Made by a program: the position numbers and the translations under genes. 23,513 nucleotides of DNA from a virus. The notes beneath the pieces were generated by a model. The model searched no databases. It had not been told where the DNA came from and was given only the letters and a program-made list of their open reading frames with translations. Of the stretch, positions 7,351-14,004 are shown one piece after another (position 1 is the stretch's first letter; each line of letters begins with the position of its first letter). The stretch spans positions 1-23,513 of IMG/VR virus record IMGVR_UViG_3300037507_000049, one strand, 5' to 3'.

Positions 7351-8241
7351 ATGGCATATCCTGTTGTTGACGCTCCTTACGGTTTTAAAGCGGTTAATGA
7401 ACTTAACGGCCTACCGTACGCTGGAGCAACGCGACAGTTCCCGATTGCCCGAAGCTACAACACTAATATCTTCTACGGAGATTTGGTGCAGCTAACGACA
7501 GACGGAACTCTTATTAAAACGTCCTACTCCGCCGATTCCAGCCCCACTTCGGTGATCGCTGGTGCGATTGGCGTGTTTGTTGGCTGTCAGTTTACGAACC
7601 CAACGACTAAACAACTTCAGTTCTCGCAGTACTATCCTGCTAGCACTGCTGCAAACGACATCTTGGCATTTGTCATCGATGATCCGTCTGCTGTGTTTAA
7701 AGTTGCTGTAGTTGGGCAAGCGTACAACACGATTTCTAATTCCGTGTCTGCAATTGGCTACGCCAATCAGTCGCTTATTGGAACCAACGTGTATGCAATT
7801 ACTGGCGTTGCTGGTAGTACGACCACAGGTAATTCCAAGATGGCTGTATCAGGCACTTATCCTGCTACTAGCGGTACTGGTGTTAAACGTGTCGCTTCAA
7901 CTAGTTTACCCTTCCGTGTAGTTGCACTTGTTCCTGAAACTGCTTATACCGTAACCGGTACAGGCGGTACGTCGGGTTCATCTACAACTGCTTTGGTTTT
8001 GGATGCGGCTATTACCGGCCTTCAAGCTGGTATGGCAGTTGTTGCTCCAGACGCTTCGGCTGGCGCTTACTTTCCGGGCAGTTTTAACTACGTTACTAAC
8101 GTTAACGGTACTGCGGTTACGCTCGCTTCTGCAATTACACTTGCAAACGGTTCACCGGTTTCCTTTGTTGGATTCCCTGAAGTGCTTGTTAAGTGGAATC
8201 AGGGCTGGCATAGCTATCAGTACGCTACTGCGCTTGCGTAA
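7351..8241 (+). CDS. Putative capsid decoration (cement) protein with inserted beta domain
   Basis: This 296-aa beta-rich protein lies immediately upstream of the major capsid gene. Residues 9-45 (PYGFKAVNELNG, then FYGDLVQL), the GVFVGC strand (74-79) and the final FPEVLVKWNQGWHSYQYAT (275-293) match a family I recall beside capsid genes in uncultured aquatic phages. It is usually thought to coat the capsid. Between these parts, residues about 202-274 form a Gly/Thr/Ser-rich module (STTALVLDAAITGLQAGM) that looks like an inserted Ig-like or adhesion fold. A related module occurs in the adhesin at 17347-19218. GAGGT precedes the ATG. The exact role is inferred. Confidence 0.7.
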   Translation: MAYPVVDAPYGFKAVNELNGLPYAGATRQFPIARSYNTNIFYGDLVQLTTDGTLIKTSYSADSSPTSVIAGAIGVFVGCQFTNPTTKQLQFSQYYPASTAANDILAFVIDDPSAVFKVAVVGQAYNTISNSVSAIGYANQSLIGTNVYAITGVAGSTTTGNSKMAVSGTYPATSGTGVKRVASTSLPFRVVALVPETAYTVTGTGGTSGSSTTALVLDAAITGLQAGMAVVAPDASAGAYFPGSFNYVTNVNGTAVTLASAITLANGSPVSFVGFPEVLVKWNQGWHSYQYATALA

Positions 8242-8253
8242 AGGGGAAACTAA

Positions 8254-9162
8254 ATGGCTATTTCACGCGCACAACTATTGAAAGAGCTTCTCCCCGGCCT
8301 GAACGCATTGTTCGGCTTGGAGTACGCTCGCTATGGCGAAGAGCACAAGGAAATCTACGAAACCGAGACTTCCGAGCGTTCGTTTGAAGAGGAAACCAAA
8401 CTGTCTGGATTCTCGGCCGCACCGGTCAAGAACGAAGGCAGCGCGATGGCCTACGATAACGCGCAAGAAGCTTGGACCGCTCGTTACGTCCATGAGACTA
8501 TCGTCTTAGGATTCTCGCTAACCGAAGAGGCTATCGAGGACAACCTGTACGACACTCTGGCTAATCGCTACACCAAGTCCTTAGCTCGCGCTATGGCATA
8601 CACCAAGCAGACCAAAGCTGCTGCGGTTCTGAACAACGGCTTCAATACTGCCTACACGGGTGGTGACGGAGTTGCTCTGTTCTCGACAGCACATCCTTTG
8701 ATCTCTGGTGGCACCAACAGCAACACGCCCGCAGTTGCGGCTGACCTTTCTGAAACATCGTTGGAAGCAGCGGTTATTCAGATTGCAGCTTGGACTGACG
8801 AACGTGGTCTGTTGATTGCAGCTAAGCCGAAGAAGCTGATCATCCCGTCTGCATTGCAGTTCGTTGCAACTCGTATTCTGGAAACGGAACTGCGCGTTGA
8901 CACGGCAGACAACACGATCAACGCCTTGAAGAACAATGGCTCGATCCCCGAGGGTTACGCCATTAACCACTTCTTGACGGATACCGACGCTTGGTTCCTT
9001 ACGACTGACGTGCCCAATGGTATGAAACACTTTGTCCGCGCACCTTTGACACAGGGAATGGATGGTGATTTCGACACCGGAAACGTTCGGTACAAGAGCC
9101 GCGAGCGCTATTCGTTTGGCTGGTCCGATCCGCTCGGAATGTTTGGAAGCCCTGGCGCTTGA
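8254..9162 (+). CDS. Major capsid protein, HK97 fold
   Basis: The 302-aa protein has the features of a Mu gpT-like HK97-fold capsid subunit. A helical N-arm is followed by an E-loop-like region (residues 35-65). Then come a spine-helix region with YTKSLARAMAYTKQTKAAA (107-125), the conserved segment ALFSTAHPLISGG (141-153), and a strand-turn region with KPKKLIIPSALQFVATRILE (191-210). The end SDPLGMFGSPGA is also characteristic. It assembles the icosahedral shell around the scaffold. It has a strong AAGGGG ribosome site and is the last gene before a terminator, fitting high expression of a capsid message. Confidence 0.9.
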   Translation: MAISRAQLLKELLPGLNALFGLEYARYGEEHKEIYETETSERSFEEETKLSGFSAAPVKNEGSAMAYDNAQEAWTARYVHETIVLGFSLTEEAIEDNLYDTLANRYTKSLARAMAYTKQTKAAAVLNNGFNTAYTGGDGVALFSTAHPLISGGTNSNTPAVAADLSETSLEAAVIQIAAWTDERGLLIAAKPKKLIIPSALQFVATRILETELRVDTADNTINALKNNGSIPEGYAINHFLTDTDAWFLTTDVPNGMKHFVRAPLTQGMDGDFDTGNVRYKSRERYSFGWSDPLGMFGSPGA

Positions 9163-9187
9163 TATAAATCAAGCACTTAGCGCAGAG

Positions 9188-9211
9188 AACCCCGCTTCGG
9201 CGGGGTTTTTT
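9188..9211 (+). terminator. Intrinsic terminator after the capsid gene
   Basis: AACCCCGC (9188-9195), loop TTCG, GCGGGGTT (9200-9207) and then a T-tract form a strong rho-independent terminator 25 bases after the capsid stop. It ends the packaging and head operon. The stem is symmetric, but the T-run points to rightward use. Confidence 0.95.
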
Positions 9212-9237
9212 GTTTTTTCAAACTTCTGTGATACATT
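9210..9237 (+). promoter_or_regulatory. Candidate promoter of the HNH gene
   Basis: TTGTTT (9210-9215) and TACATT (9232-9237) are 16 bases apart, between the capsid terminator and the HNH gene. The match is modest. Some promoter is needed here if the preceding terminator is efficient. Confidence 0.35.
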
Positions 9238-9265
9238 ACCCGTTACTAAGTCACAGGAGAGATAA

Positions 9266-9868
9266 ATGGATACTACAAACCTACCCAAGACCCGTCAAGA
9301 AGCCAAAGCAACAGGCGCTAAGTATTACTTCACGGGAGAACCCTGCAAGCACGGACACGTTGCCCCACGTAAAACTAAGGGTGCATGTGTTGAGTGTTTG
9401 AAGGTAGAGTGGCAAGAAGCGGCAGAAAAACGTGCTGATTATTTCCGCGAGTACAACAAACGGGAAGACGTTAAAGACCGCAAAAACGAATGGTATGAAG
9501 CGCACAAAGATCAAGTGATACAAACGGCTGCAACTAGACCGCCTGAAGTTTTAAGGCAATATAGGAACGCTTGGAAAGAAAATAACAAAACACAAGTCCG
9601 CGCAGATACCAAAGCTCGGCGGAGAAAACATCGCTTAGCAACACCAAAATGGTTAACCCGCCAACAGAAGTCAGAAATACGCCAGCTATATCAAATAGCC
9701 ATCACTATGACAAAGACTACGGGAGAGCAGTATGTTGTCGATCATATCGTTCCTCTACGTTCTGAATTTGTATGTGGCCTACACGTACCTTGGAACCTTC
9801 GGGTTATTCCTCGTCAGGAGAATTTATTGAAGTCCAACAAGCTTATTGACACACCCATCACAACCTGA
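9266..9868 (+). CDS. HNH homing endonuclease-like protein
   Basis: The 200-aa protein has a putative N-terminal zinc site (C27, H29 or H31, C41, C44) and a long basic helical middle. It ends in a C-terminal HNH nuclease with D159-H160 (YVVDHIVPL), H173 in GLHVPWN, N177 and NLLKSNK at 186-192. This layout is common in free-standing phage HNH proteins, which nick or cut DNA and often spread by homing. The gene is preceded by the capsid terminator and its own weak promoter, with AGGAGA before the ATG. By eye it is more AT-rich than the capsid gene. It interrupts an otherwise structural region, so I read it as a mobile insertion rather than a virion gene. Confidence 0.88.
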   Translation: MDTTNLPKTRQEAKATGAKYYFTGEPCKHGHVAPRKTKGACVECLKVEWQEAAEKRADYFREYNKREDVKDRKNEWYEAHKDQVIQTAATRPPEVLRQYRNAWKENNKTQVRADTKARRRKHRLATPKWLTRQQKSEIRQLYQIAITMTKTTGEQYVVDHIVPLRSEFVCGLHVPWNLRVIPRQENLLKSNKLIDTPITT

Positions 9869-9874
9869 TAAAAC
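9846..9874 (+). promoter_or_regulatory. Candidate promoter of the tail operon
   Basis: A perfect TTGACA (9846-9851) lies 17 bases before TAAAAC (9869-9874), which has an extended -10 TG at 9866-9867. It overlaps the end of the HNH gene. The predicted transcription start, near 9880, coincides with the first bases of the structured leader. Confidence 0.55.
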
Positions 9875-9877
9875 ACT

Positions 9878-9953
9878 GATATTCCGGGGTTAGCCCGGTG
9901 TATTAGACAGTCCCGGCTGACGACATGCAGACTAATACACCGATATCGCATGT
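9878..9953 (+). promoter_or_regulatory. Structured leader RNA with competing helices
   Basis: An 11-bp perfect inverted repeat (CGGTGTATTAG at 9896-9906, CTAATACACCG at 9932-9942) forms the main stem. GATAT (9878-9882) can extend it by pairing with 9943-9947. ACATGC (9923-9928) in the loop is fully complementary to GCATGT (9948-9953), directly before the GAGGA ribosome site of the gene at 9963. A small hairpin CCGGG/CCCGG (9884-9898) competes with the base of the stem. The pairings cannot all coexist easily, so a pseudoknot or a two-state switch is possible. It matches no riboswitch class I know. A role in translation control is inferred. Confidence 0.55.
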
Positions 9954-9962
9954 GAGGATTAC

Positions 9963-10565
9963 ATGGCACGTACAACCTTCTCCGGGCCAGTAAAGTCGGA
10001 TAACGGCTTTGAGGGCAGCTTCATCGGCACCCTTGCTATTACTGAATCCGGTAATACCATCACCACCACGAATACTGCAACCAGCGGCACGTATCAGCCT
10101 TTGGTCGTTGACACCACGATGTCTGGCGCAGGCGCAGACGGTGGTCGTACTAAATTTTCGATGTCTACCAACGTGGCGTTGGGGTCGTTTTCCAATGCTC
10201 TTAAAGCTGAAGTTACTTATGGTGCTTCGGGCCGCACGACCGGTCTTGGATCGGCGTTTGTTGCCGAGTTGAGCCTTTCGGCAGGTACTTCGTCTGGTAC
10301 TTATGCACCCCTAGAGCTTGAACTTAACTGTGCTTCTGGTGCGTCTACTGGTACGACAACGTCGCTTATCTACGCTTCGGTCAACGGTACTGGCGCGGGC
10401 ACGGTTGATACCAACGGTGTGTTTATGAATATCCAAGGTTTGACGGCTGGGGCAGGAAAAATGCTGGTAGCTGGTACGACCTTGGGCACTGCTTACGGCG
10501 GTCTTCGCGTTAGGGTTGGTGCTACCAACTACTGGATTCCGCTCTACGCTGCTCAGCCCACCTAA
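9963..10565 (+). CDS. Beta-rich virion structural protein, 200 aa
   Basis: The protein starts MARTTFSGPVKSDNGFEG. It is rich in Gly, Thr, Ser and Ala throughout, with alternating short strands and no membrane segment or catalytic motif. It ends AYGGLRVRVGATNYWIPLYA, a terminal beta strand pattern. I recall similar proteins beginning with SGPV...NGF in structural regions of uncultured phages, where they are called virion proteins. It is the first gene of the second rightward unit, preceded by the structured leader and GAGGA six bases before the ATG. A head-decoration or tail-decoration role is possible. Confidence 0.75.
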   Translation: MARTTFSGPVKSDNGFEGSFIGTLAITESGNTITTTNTATSGTYQPLVVDTTMSGAGADGGRTKFSMSTNVALGSFSNALKAEVTYGASGRTTGLGSAFVAELSLSAGTSSGTYAPLELELNCASGASTGTTTSLIYASVNGTGAGTVDTNGVFMNIQGLTAGAGKMLVAGTTLGTAYGGLRVRVGATNYWIPLYAAQPT

Positions 10566-10738
10566 TGGAACTAACCAAAGAAACCTTGCTGGAAGTCAGA
10601 CAACAAGCCATAGCCAAACGGCAAAACTTGTTTGAGATGCTCCAGCAAGCTAACGGTGCAATAGATATGGTCGATTACTTGCTTCAGAAGATGGAGCAAG
10701 AAAAACCGGAGCAGCAGAATGGCGACGATGCAATATGA
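10565..10738 (+). CDS. 57-aa helical microprotein
   Basis: This short gene begins in a TAATG overlap with the previous stop and ends 20 bases inside the next gene. The product, MELTKETLLEVRQQAIAK followed by an amphipathic helix up to KMEQEKPEQQ, has heptad spacing of Leu, Ile and Met and is probably a small coiled coil. Gap-free packing between two structural genes, and similar short helical proteins recalled from the same place in related phages, support it as real. The function is unknown; an assembly factor or minor structural component is plausible. Confidence 0.75.
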   Translation: MELTKETLLEVRQQAIAKRQNLFEMLQQANGAIDMVDYLLQKMEQEKPEQQNGDDAI

Positions 10739-11030
10739 TGTCTTTGCGACTAAACCGCTTACATCGACTGGGGATTTTTTAAACCAGAATAACCTAGCGG
10801 TTCCACGCGCAAGGATCAAAACAATTTATGCAGTGAACGGTGCATCTGCGGGGTCTGTCGTTATTCGTGATGGCAGCGACACAGGTCCAATTCTGTTGAC
10901 AGTTAACACGTCCGCAGTAGCTAACGCTGGGTACACCATCATTCCTCTCCCTGGTGAAGGTATTCTCGCTTCTAATGGGTTGCATGGCACTGTTACAAAC
11001 ACTGCGTCAATGGTGATCTTCTATGGCTAA
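10719..11030 (+). CDS. Small beta-rich virion protein, 103 aa
   Basis: The ATG at 10719 has GGAG seven bases upstream and lies within the end of the 57-aa gene. The protein has a pattern of short strands (YDVFATKPL, ARIKTIYAV, GSVVIRDG, TIIPLPGEG, SMVIFYG) typical of a single beta-sandwich domain. It has no signal peptide or enzyme motif. Similar roughly 100-aa proteins are common in structural modules of uncultured phages, where they are regarded as virion components. Its stop overlaps the next start by eight bases. Confidence 0.75.
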   Translation: MATMQYDVFATKPLTSTGDFLNQNNLAVPRARIKTIYAVNGASAGSVVIRDGSDTGPILLTVNTSAVANAGYTIIPLPGEGILASNGLHGTVTNTASMVIFYG

Positions 11031-11277
11031 GACTCCGGCATGGCAGCGCAAAGAAGGTAAATCTGAAAAAGGCGGACTTAACGCCAAAGGCAGAGCTTCA
11101 TATAACGCAGCTAATCCGGGTAAGCCTGGGCTTAAACCTCCGCAACCGGAAGGCGGTGCTCGTAAAAAGTCATTCTGTGCCCGGATGTCAGGCATGAAGA
11201 AGAAGTTGACGAGTGCTAAAACAGCCAACGACCCTAACAGTCGTATCAACAAGTCTCTAAGGGCGTGGAAGTGCTAA
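11023..11277 (+). CDS. Small basic protein, DUF6321-like
   Basis: The 84-aa protein is very basic (pI clearly high) and starts MAKTPAWQRKEGKSEKGGLN. The segments WQRKEGKSEKGGLNAKGRAS, GLKPP and KSFCARMSGM match a small phage family I remember as DUF6321; this name is from memory and unchecked. No function is known. The Lys/Arg/Gly composition suggests nucleic-acid binding or a packaged head protein. The ATG overlaps the previous gene by eight bases, and the next gene starts immediately after the stop. Confidence 0.8.
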   Translation: MAKTPAWQRKEGKSEKGGLNAKGRASYNAANPGKPGLKPPQPEGGARKKSFCARMSGMKKKLTSAKTANDPNSRINKSLRAWKC

Positions 11278-11526
11278 ATGGATCCGATTATTCTTTGGAA
11301 TCTCATTACGTCTATCTTAGTAGGGCTTGTGATGTTCATGCTTAAGAACTCGCATGAAGAACAGCAGCGCATCCAGATCCTACTGAACAAAACGAGGGAG
11401 GAAATCGCTCGTGATCACATCACTCGTGCAGAAGTTAGGCAAGACCTTGAAAAGATTATGGAACGCTTTGATTCAGGCTTTGAACGGCTTGAAGCAAAGA
11501 TTGATGCCCTCGCTAAAAAAGGATAG
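11278..11526 (+). CDS. Single-pass membrane protein with coiled coil, 82 aa
   Basis: Residues 4-22 (IILWNLITSILVGLVMFML) form one clear transmembrane segment at the N-terminus. It is followed by a charged cytoplasmic-type helix from about residue 24 to the end with heptad spacing (LLNKTREEIARDHITRAEV, then RFDSGFERLEAKIDAL). The start directly abuts the previous stop. Such short membrane-anchored coiled coils occur near phage structural genes. A lysis accessory or membrane-anchoring role is possible, but there is no holin or spanin signature that I can name. Confidence 0.78.
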   Translation: MDPIILWNLITSILVGLVMFMLKNSHEEQQRIQILLNKTREEIARDHITRAEVRQDLEKIMERFDSGFERLEAKIDALAKKG

Positions 11527-11528
11527 TG

Positions 11529-11819
11529 ATGCCAGCAGTCAGCGAGAAGCAGAGAAGGTTCATGCAGGCAGTAGCGAACAATCCGAAGTTCGCAAAGAAA
11601 GTTGATGTCCCTCAATCCGTTGGAAAGGAATTTACGATGAAAAAGATGCAATCAGGTGGTATGGCCGCAAGCAAGATGGGCGCAGTTAAGACCGCAGCTC
11701 CTAGCCGTGATGGTGTTGCTATGAAAGGCAAGACCAAAGGCAAAATGATCTCGATGGCTGGTAGCGGCATGAAAAAAGGCGGCAAAGTCAAGAAGATGGC
11801 CTACGGCGGTAAGTGCTGA
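11529..11819 (+). CDS. Small Lys/Gly/Met-rich protein, 96 aa
   Basis: I use the ATG at 11529; the GTG one codon earlier overlaps the previous TAG. The N-terminus (MPAVSEKQRRFMQAVANNP, then FAKKVDVPQSVGKEF) is a compact helical motif that I recall in many uncultured phage proteins. The rest is low complexity with repeated Lys-Gly-Met units, ending KKGGKVKKMAYGGKC. The net charge is strongly positive. It may be a DNA-associated or internal head protein, but no activity is known for the family. Confidence 0.75.
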   Translation: MPAVSEKQRRFMQAVANNPKFAKKVDVPQSVGKEFTMKKMQSGGMAASKMGAVKTAAPSRDGVAMKGKTKGKMISMAGSGMKKGGKVKKMAYGGKC

Positions 11820-11820
11820 G

Positions 11821-12099
11821 ATGATGGCCTCACGCGGGATGGGGGCGATCCGCGCCTCCAAGATGCCCAAGCCGGTTACTAAAGCTCGGCGGGATGACAC
11901 CGATTTCACGGCGTTTTCTAAAGGTGGCGAGTCCCGTGTGAACGAAGCTGGCAACTACACCAAACCAAGTATGCGTAAAGCATTGTTCAACAGCATCAAA
12001 GCTGGTGGTAAAGGTGGGTCGCCGGGGCAGTGGTCAGCCCGTAAAGCTCAGATGCTTGCTATGAAGTACAAGCAAAAGGGCGGGGGTTATCGAGATTGA
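11821..12099 (+). CDS. Small basic conserved phage protein, 92 aa
   Basis: The protein starts two bases after the previous stop; a second ATG follows immediately and may be the true start. The C-terminal half contains a conserved-looking motif, SIKAGGKGGSPGQWSARKA followed by KYKQKGGGYRD (residues about 58-92). I recognise it from small proteins of phages and bacteria, though I cannot name the family with certainty. It is basic, with no membrane segment. Its TGA lies inside the TTG start of the next gene (TTGA overlap), which argues for coupled translation. Confidence 0.75.
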   Translation: MMASRGMGAIRASKMPKPVTKARRDDTDFTAFSKGGESRVNEAGNYTKPSMRKALFNSIKAGGKGGSPGQWSARKAQMLAMKYKQKGGGYRD

Positions 12100-12341
12100 A
12101 AGCACCTCAGCAGAGTCTGAAGAATTGGACTGACCAGAAATGGAGAACCAAGAGTGGCAAACCTAGCACACAGGGTTCAAAAGCAACTGGCGAGCGGTAT
12201 CTCCCAGAGGCGGCAATCAATGCTCTTACACCTGCTGAGTACGCTGCGACAACAAGAGCTAAACGCGCTGGAAAACGCTCGGGAAAGCAATTCGTCAAAC
12301 AACCAAAAGGCGTTGCTGCTAAGACCGCGAGGTACAGATAA
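12096..12341 (+). CDS. Small basic conserved protein with TTG start, 81 aa
   Basis: No ATG is available in this frame, so the likely start is the TTG at 12096, overlapping the previous TGA by four bases. The product contains SLKNWTDQKWRTKSGKPS, ATGERYLPEAAINAL, EYAATTRAKRAGKRSGKQF and VAAKTARYR. These match a widespread small family in phages and bacteria (possibly DUF5872; name from memory). It is very basic and its function is unknown. Its TAA overlaps the following ATG. Confidence 0.78.
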   Translation: MKAPQQSLKNWTDQKWRTKSGKPSTQGSKATGERYLPEAAINALTPAEYAATTRAKRAGKRSGKQFVKQPKGVAAKTARYR

Positions 12342-12514
12342 TGGCTGAGAAATGGATTCAAGCTGCGGTCAAAAAACCGGGAGCGCTTCGTGAACAGCTT
12401 GGTATTAAAGGTAAAAAGCCGATTCCTGCGAAGATGCTTGATAAAGCTACTAAGGCTCCTGGGAAGATGGGACAGAGGGCTAGGCTCGCTAAAACGCTTC
12501 GAGGGATGAAGTGA
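12341..12514 (+). CDS. 57-aa basic microprotein (KWIQ...KKPGALR type)
   Basis: The frame starts at a TAATG junction and ends with a GTGA overlap into the next gene. The product begins MAEKWIQAAVKKPGALREQL and ends RARLAKTLRGMK. This pattern (KWIQ, KKPGALR, RARLA-TL) recurs in many phage microproteins I have seen, so I regard it as a genuine conserved gene despite its size. It is basic and helical with no cysteines. A DNA-binding or head-internal role is a guess. Confidence 0.8.
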   Translation: MAEKWIQAAVKKPGALREQLGIKGKKPIPAKMLDKATKAPGKMGQRARLAKTLRGMK

Positions 12515-13221
12515 CAACAACTTCAGGTACGACAGCCTTTAATCTCGATCTAAACGAGATTATTGAAGAGGCATTTGAGCGGTGCGGGATTGAAGTGCGT
12601 ACTGGGTACGAACACCGTACGGCACGTCGTTCTATGAACTTGATGTTTACTGAGTGGGCTAACCGAGGTATCAACCTGTGGACGATTGAGCAGGGTCAGA
12701 TTGCCATGACCACGGGCACAATTGTTTACAACTTGCCGGTAGATACAGTAGATCTCATCGAACAGGTTATTCGTACGCAGACTGGAATTCCTCAAACAGA
12801 CATCAATATCAGTCGCATTTCAGTCGATACCTATGCCACGATACCAAACAAGAACGCCCAAGGTAGGCCCATTCAAGTTTGGATCAACAGGCAGTCAGGG
12901 GTACTGACACCCATTGGATTAGCATCCCCTACAATCAATGTCTGGCCTGCGCCAGATCAAGACAACTACTACACCTTTGTGTATTGGCGACTACGTCGTA
13001 TGCAGGATGCTGGTAGTGGTGCGAATATTCAGGATGTGCCGTTTAGGTTCATCAATTGCTTGGCTGCTGGGCTGGCGTACTACTTGTCGTTAAAGATTCC
13101 CGAGGCCGCGCAGCGCATACCGATGCTGAAAGACATGTACGACGAGCAGTTAAGGCTTGCGCTAGACGAAGACCGCGAGAAAGCACCGTTGCGCCTCGCA
13201 CCACGACAGTTGTTCTACTGA
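12511..13221 (+). CDS. Head-tail adaptor, P22 gp4-like (putative)
   Basis: The GTG at 12511 overlaps the previous TGA. The 236-aa protein has an N-terminal helical part (NLDLNEIIEEAFERCGIEVR, residues 11-30, then ARRSMNLMFTEWANRGINLW, 38-57). A beta region with VYNLPVDTVDLIEQV follows, then a C-terminal helical part (FRFINCLAAGLAYYLSLKIP at about 179-198). This layout is common in podovirus connector proteins, placed after P22 gp4 or T7 gp11 and binding under the portal to seal the DNA-filled head. The short-tail context and the similar second adaptor at 14004 support it. The exact equivalence to gp4 is inferred. Confidence 0.7.
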   Translation: MTTTSGTTAFNLDLNEIIEEAFERCGIEVRTGYEHRTARRSMNLMFTEWANRGINLWTIEQGQIAMTTGTIVYNLPVDTVDLIEQVIRTQTGIPQTDINISRISVDTYATIPNKNAQGRPIQVWINRQSGVLTPIGLASPTINVWPAPDQDNYYTFVYWRLRRMQDAGSGANIQDVPFRFINCLAAGLAYYLSLKIPEAAQRIPMLKDMYDEQLRLALDEDREKAPLRLAPRQLFY

Positions 13222-13222
13222 A

Positions 13223-13645
13223 ATGCCTAATCGGTTTGCATCAGGTAAGTGGGCCATATCGCAGTGCGATAGGTGCGGCTTTCGGTACAAACTGAAAGAA
13301 CTTCGTGAGATTGTTATTAAGACTAAGAACGTTAATATCTTAGTTTGTCCTACGTGTTGGGAACCCGATCAACCGCAGTTGCAGCTTGGTATGTATCCTG
13401 TGGACGACCCACAGGCATTGCGTAATCCCCGTCCTGATACAACGTATCGCGTTGGCGGGCTAAATGGGTTGCAGATCAATACAACGACGACGCAACTAGG
13501 TAGCGGAGATCCCTCTGGAGGTAGTAGAATCATTCAGTGGGGATGGGCACCTGTGGGTGGGGCAAGATCTTATGACACAGGTCTAACGCCGAACAATCTT
13601 GTGCTGGGCATCACGCTAGGCACTGTTACTGTAAATGTTACATAG
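13223..13645 (+). CDS. Zn-ribbon protein with beta-rich tail, 140 aa
   Basis: The N-terminal 50 residues contain two CxxC knuckles, C15-C18 and C42-C45, spaced as in a zinc ribbon. The remainder (about 85-140: IIQWGWAPVGG, then NNLVLGITLGTVTVNVT) is beta-rich and Gly/Thr-rich, like a virion protein. It starts one base after the adaptor stop, within the connector gene cluster. I recall zinc-ribbon proteins of this sort in uncultured phage structural modules but know no function. It could stabilise the connector or bind the DNA end. Confidence 0.75.
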   Translation: MPNRFASGKWAISQCDRCGFRYKLKELREIVIKTKNVNILVCPTCWEPDQPQLQLGMYPVDDPQALRNPRPDTTYRVGGLNGLQINTTTTQLGSGDPSGGSRIIQWGWAPVGGARSYDTGLTPNNLVLGITLGTVTVNVT

Positions 13646-13654
13646 GAGTCTATG

Positions 13655-13861
13655 ATGGACAAGAAAGACTTAGCCCAAGACAAGAAAATGATTGCTGGTG
13701 CAGTACACAAGCATGAGAAAGCCAAGCACAAAGGTGCGCCGCTGACTAAGCTTCGTAAGGGTGGTAAGACTAACGCCGAAATGAAGACGCTAGGTCGGAA
13801 CATGGCTAAGATTGCTAACCAGAAATCACCTTCTTTTAAGTACAAGATGGGGGCGAAATGA
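13655..13861 (+). CDS. Small Lys-rich protein, 68 aa
   Basis: Of two adjacent ATG codons I choose 13655, six bases after AGGAG. The product begins MDKKDLAQDKKMIAGAVHKH and is extremely Lys-rich, with His and Gly. It is predicted to be two helices with a KLRKGGKTNAEM linker. A related pattern (DxKQDKKMI, HKHEK, TKLKKGG) is familiar from other phage microproteins. It ends in an ATGA overlap with the next gene. The function is unknown; the composition suggests DNA or RNA contact. Confidence 0.75.
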   Translation: MDKKDLAQDKKMIAGAVHKHEKAKHKGAPLTKLRKGGKTNAEMKTLGRNMAKIANQKSPSFKYKMGAK

Positions 13862-14004
13862 AACACAGCAAAATGCCAACGCCGGTGCCCGTTAAAAACA
13901 CAAATAACGGTTACCCAAACAACATACCCAACACCCAGACTGTAAAGATCCGGGGAACCGGATGCGCCACGAAGGGCACAGGTGCTTCTAAGAAGATGGG
14001 CTAA
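13858..14004 (+). CDS. 48-aa microprotein (RGTG motif)
   Basis: This very short gene is tied to its neighbours by ATGA at the start and TAATG at the end. The product starts MKHSKMPTPVPVKNTNNGYP and ends RGTGCATKGTGASKKMG. The Pro-rich front, the middle IPNTQTVKIRGTG and the Gly/Lys end resemble short proteins I recall from the same region of other phages. It is basic and probably unfolded in isolation. No function is known, but zero-gap packing on both sides argues strongly for translation. Confidence 0.75.
   Translation: MKHSKMPTPVPVKNTNNGYPNNIPNTQTVKIRGTGCATKGTGASKKMG

Noticed and set aside
9869-9962. Hairpins after the HNH gene as a terminator
   Set aside because: No T-tract follows any of the stems, and the ribosome site of the next gene follows directly. 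A leader RNA fits better.
9163-9962. Group I intron around the HNH gene
   Set aside because: The flanking genes are separate complete proteins with their own starts and stops, a terminator lies before the HNH gene, and I could not identify conserved intron core elements.
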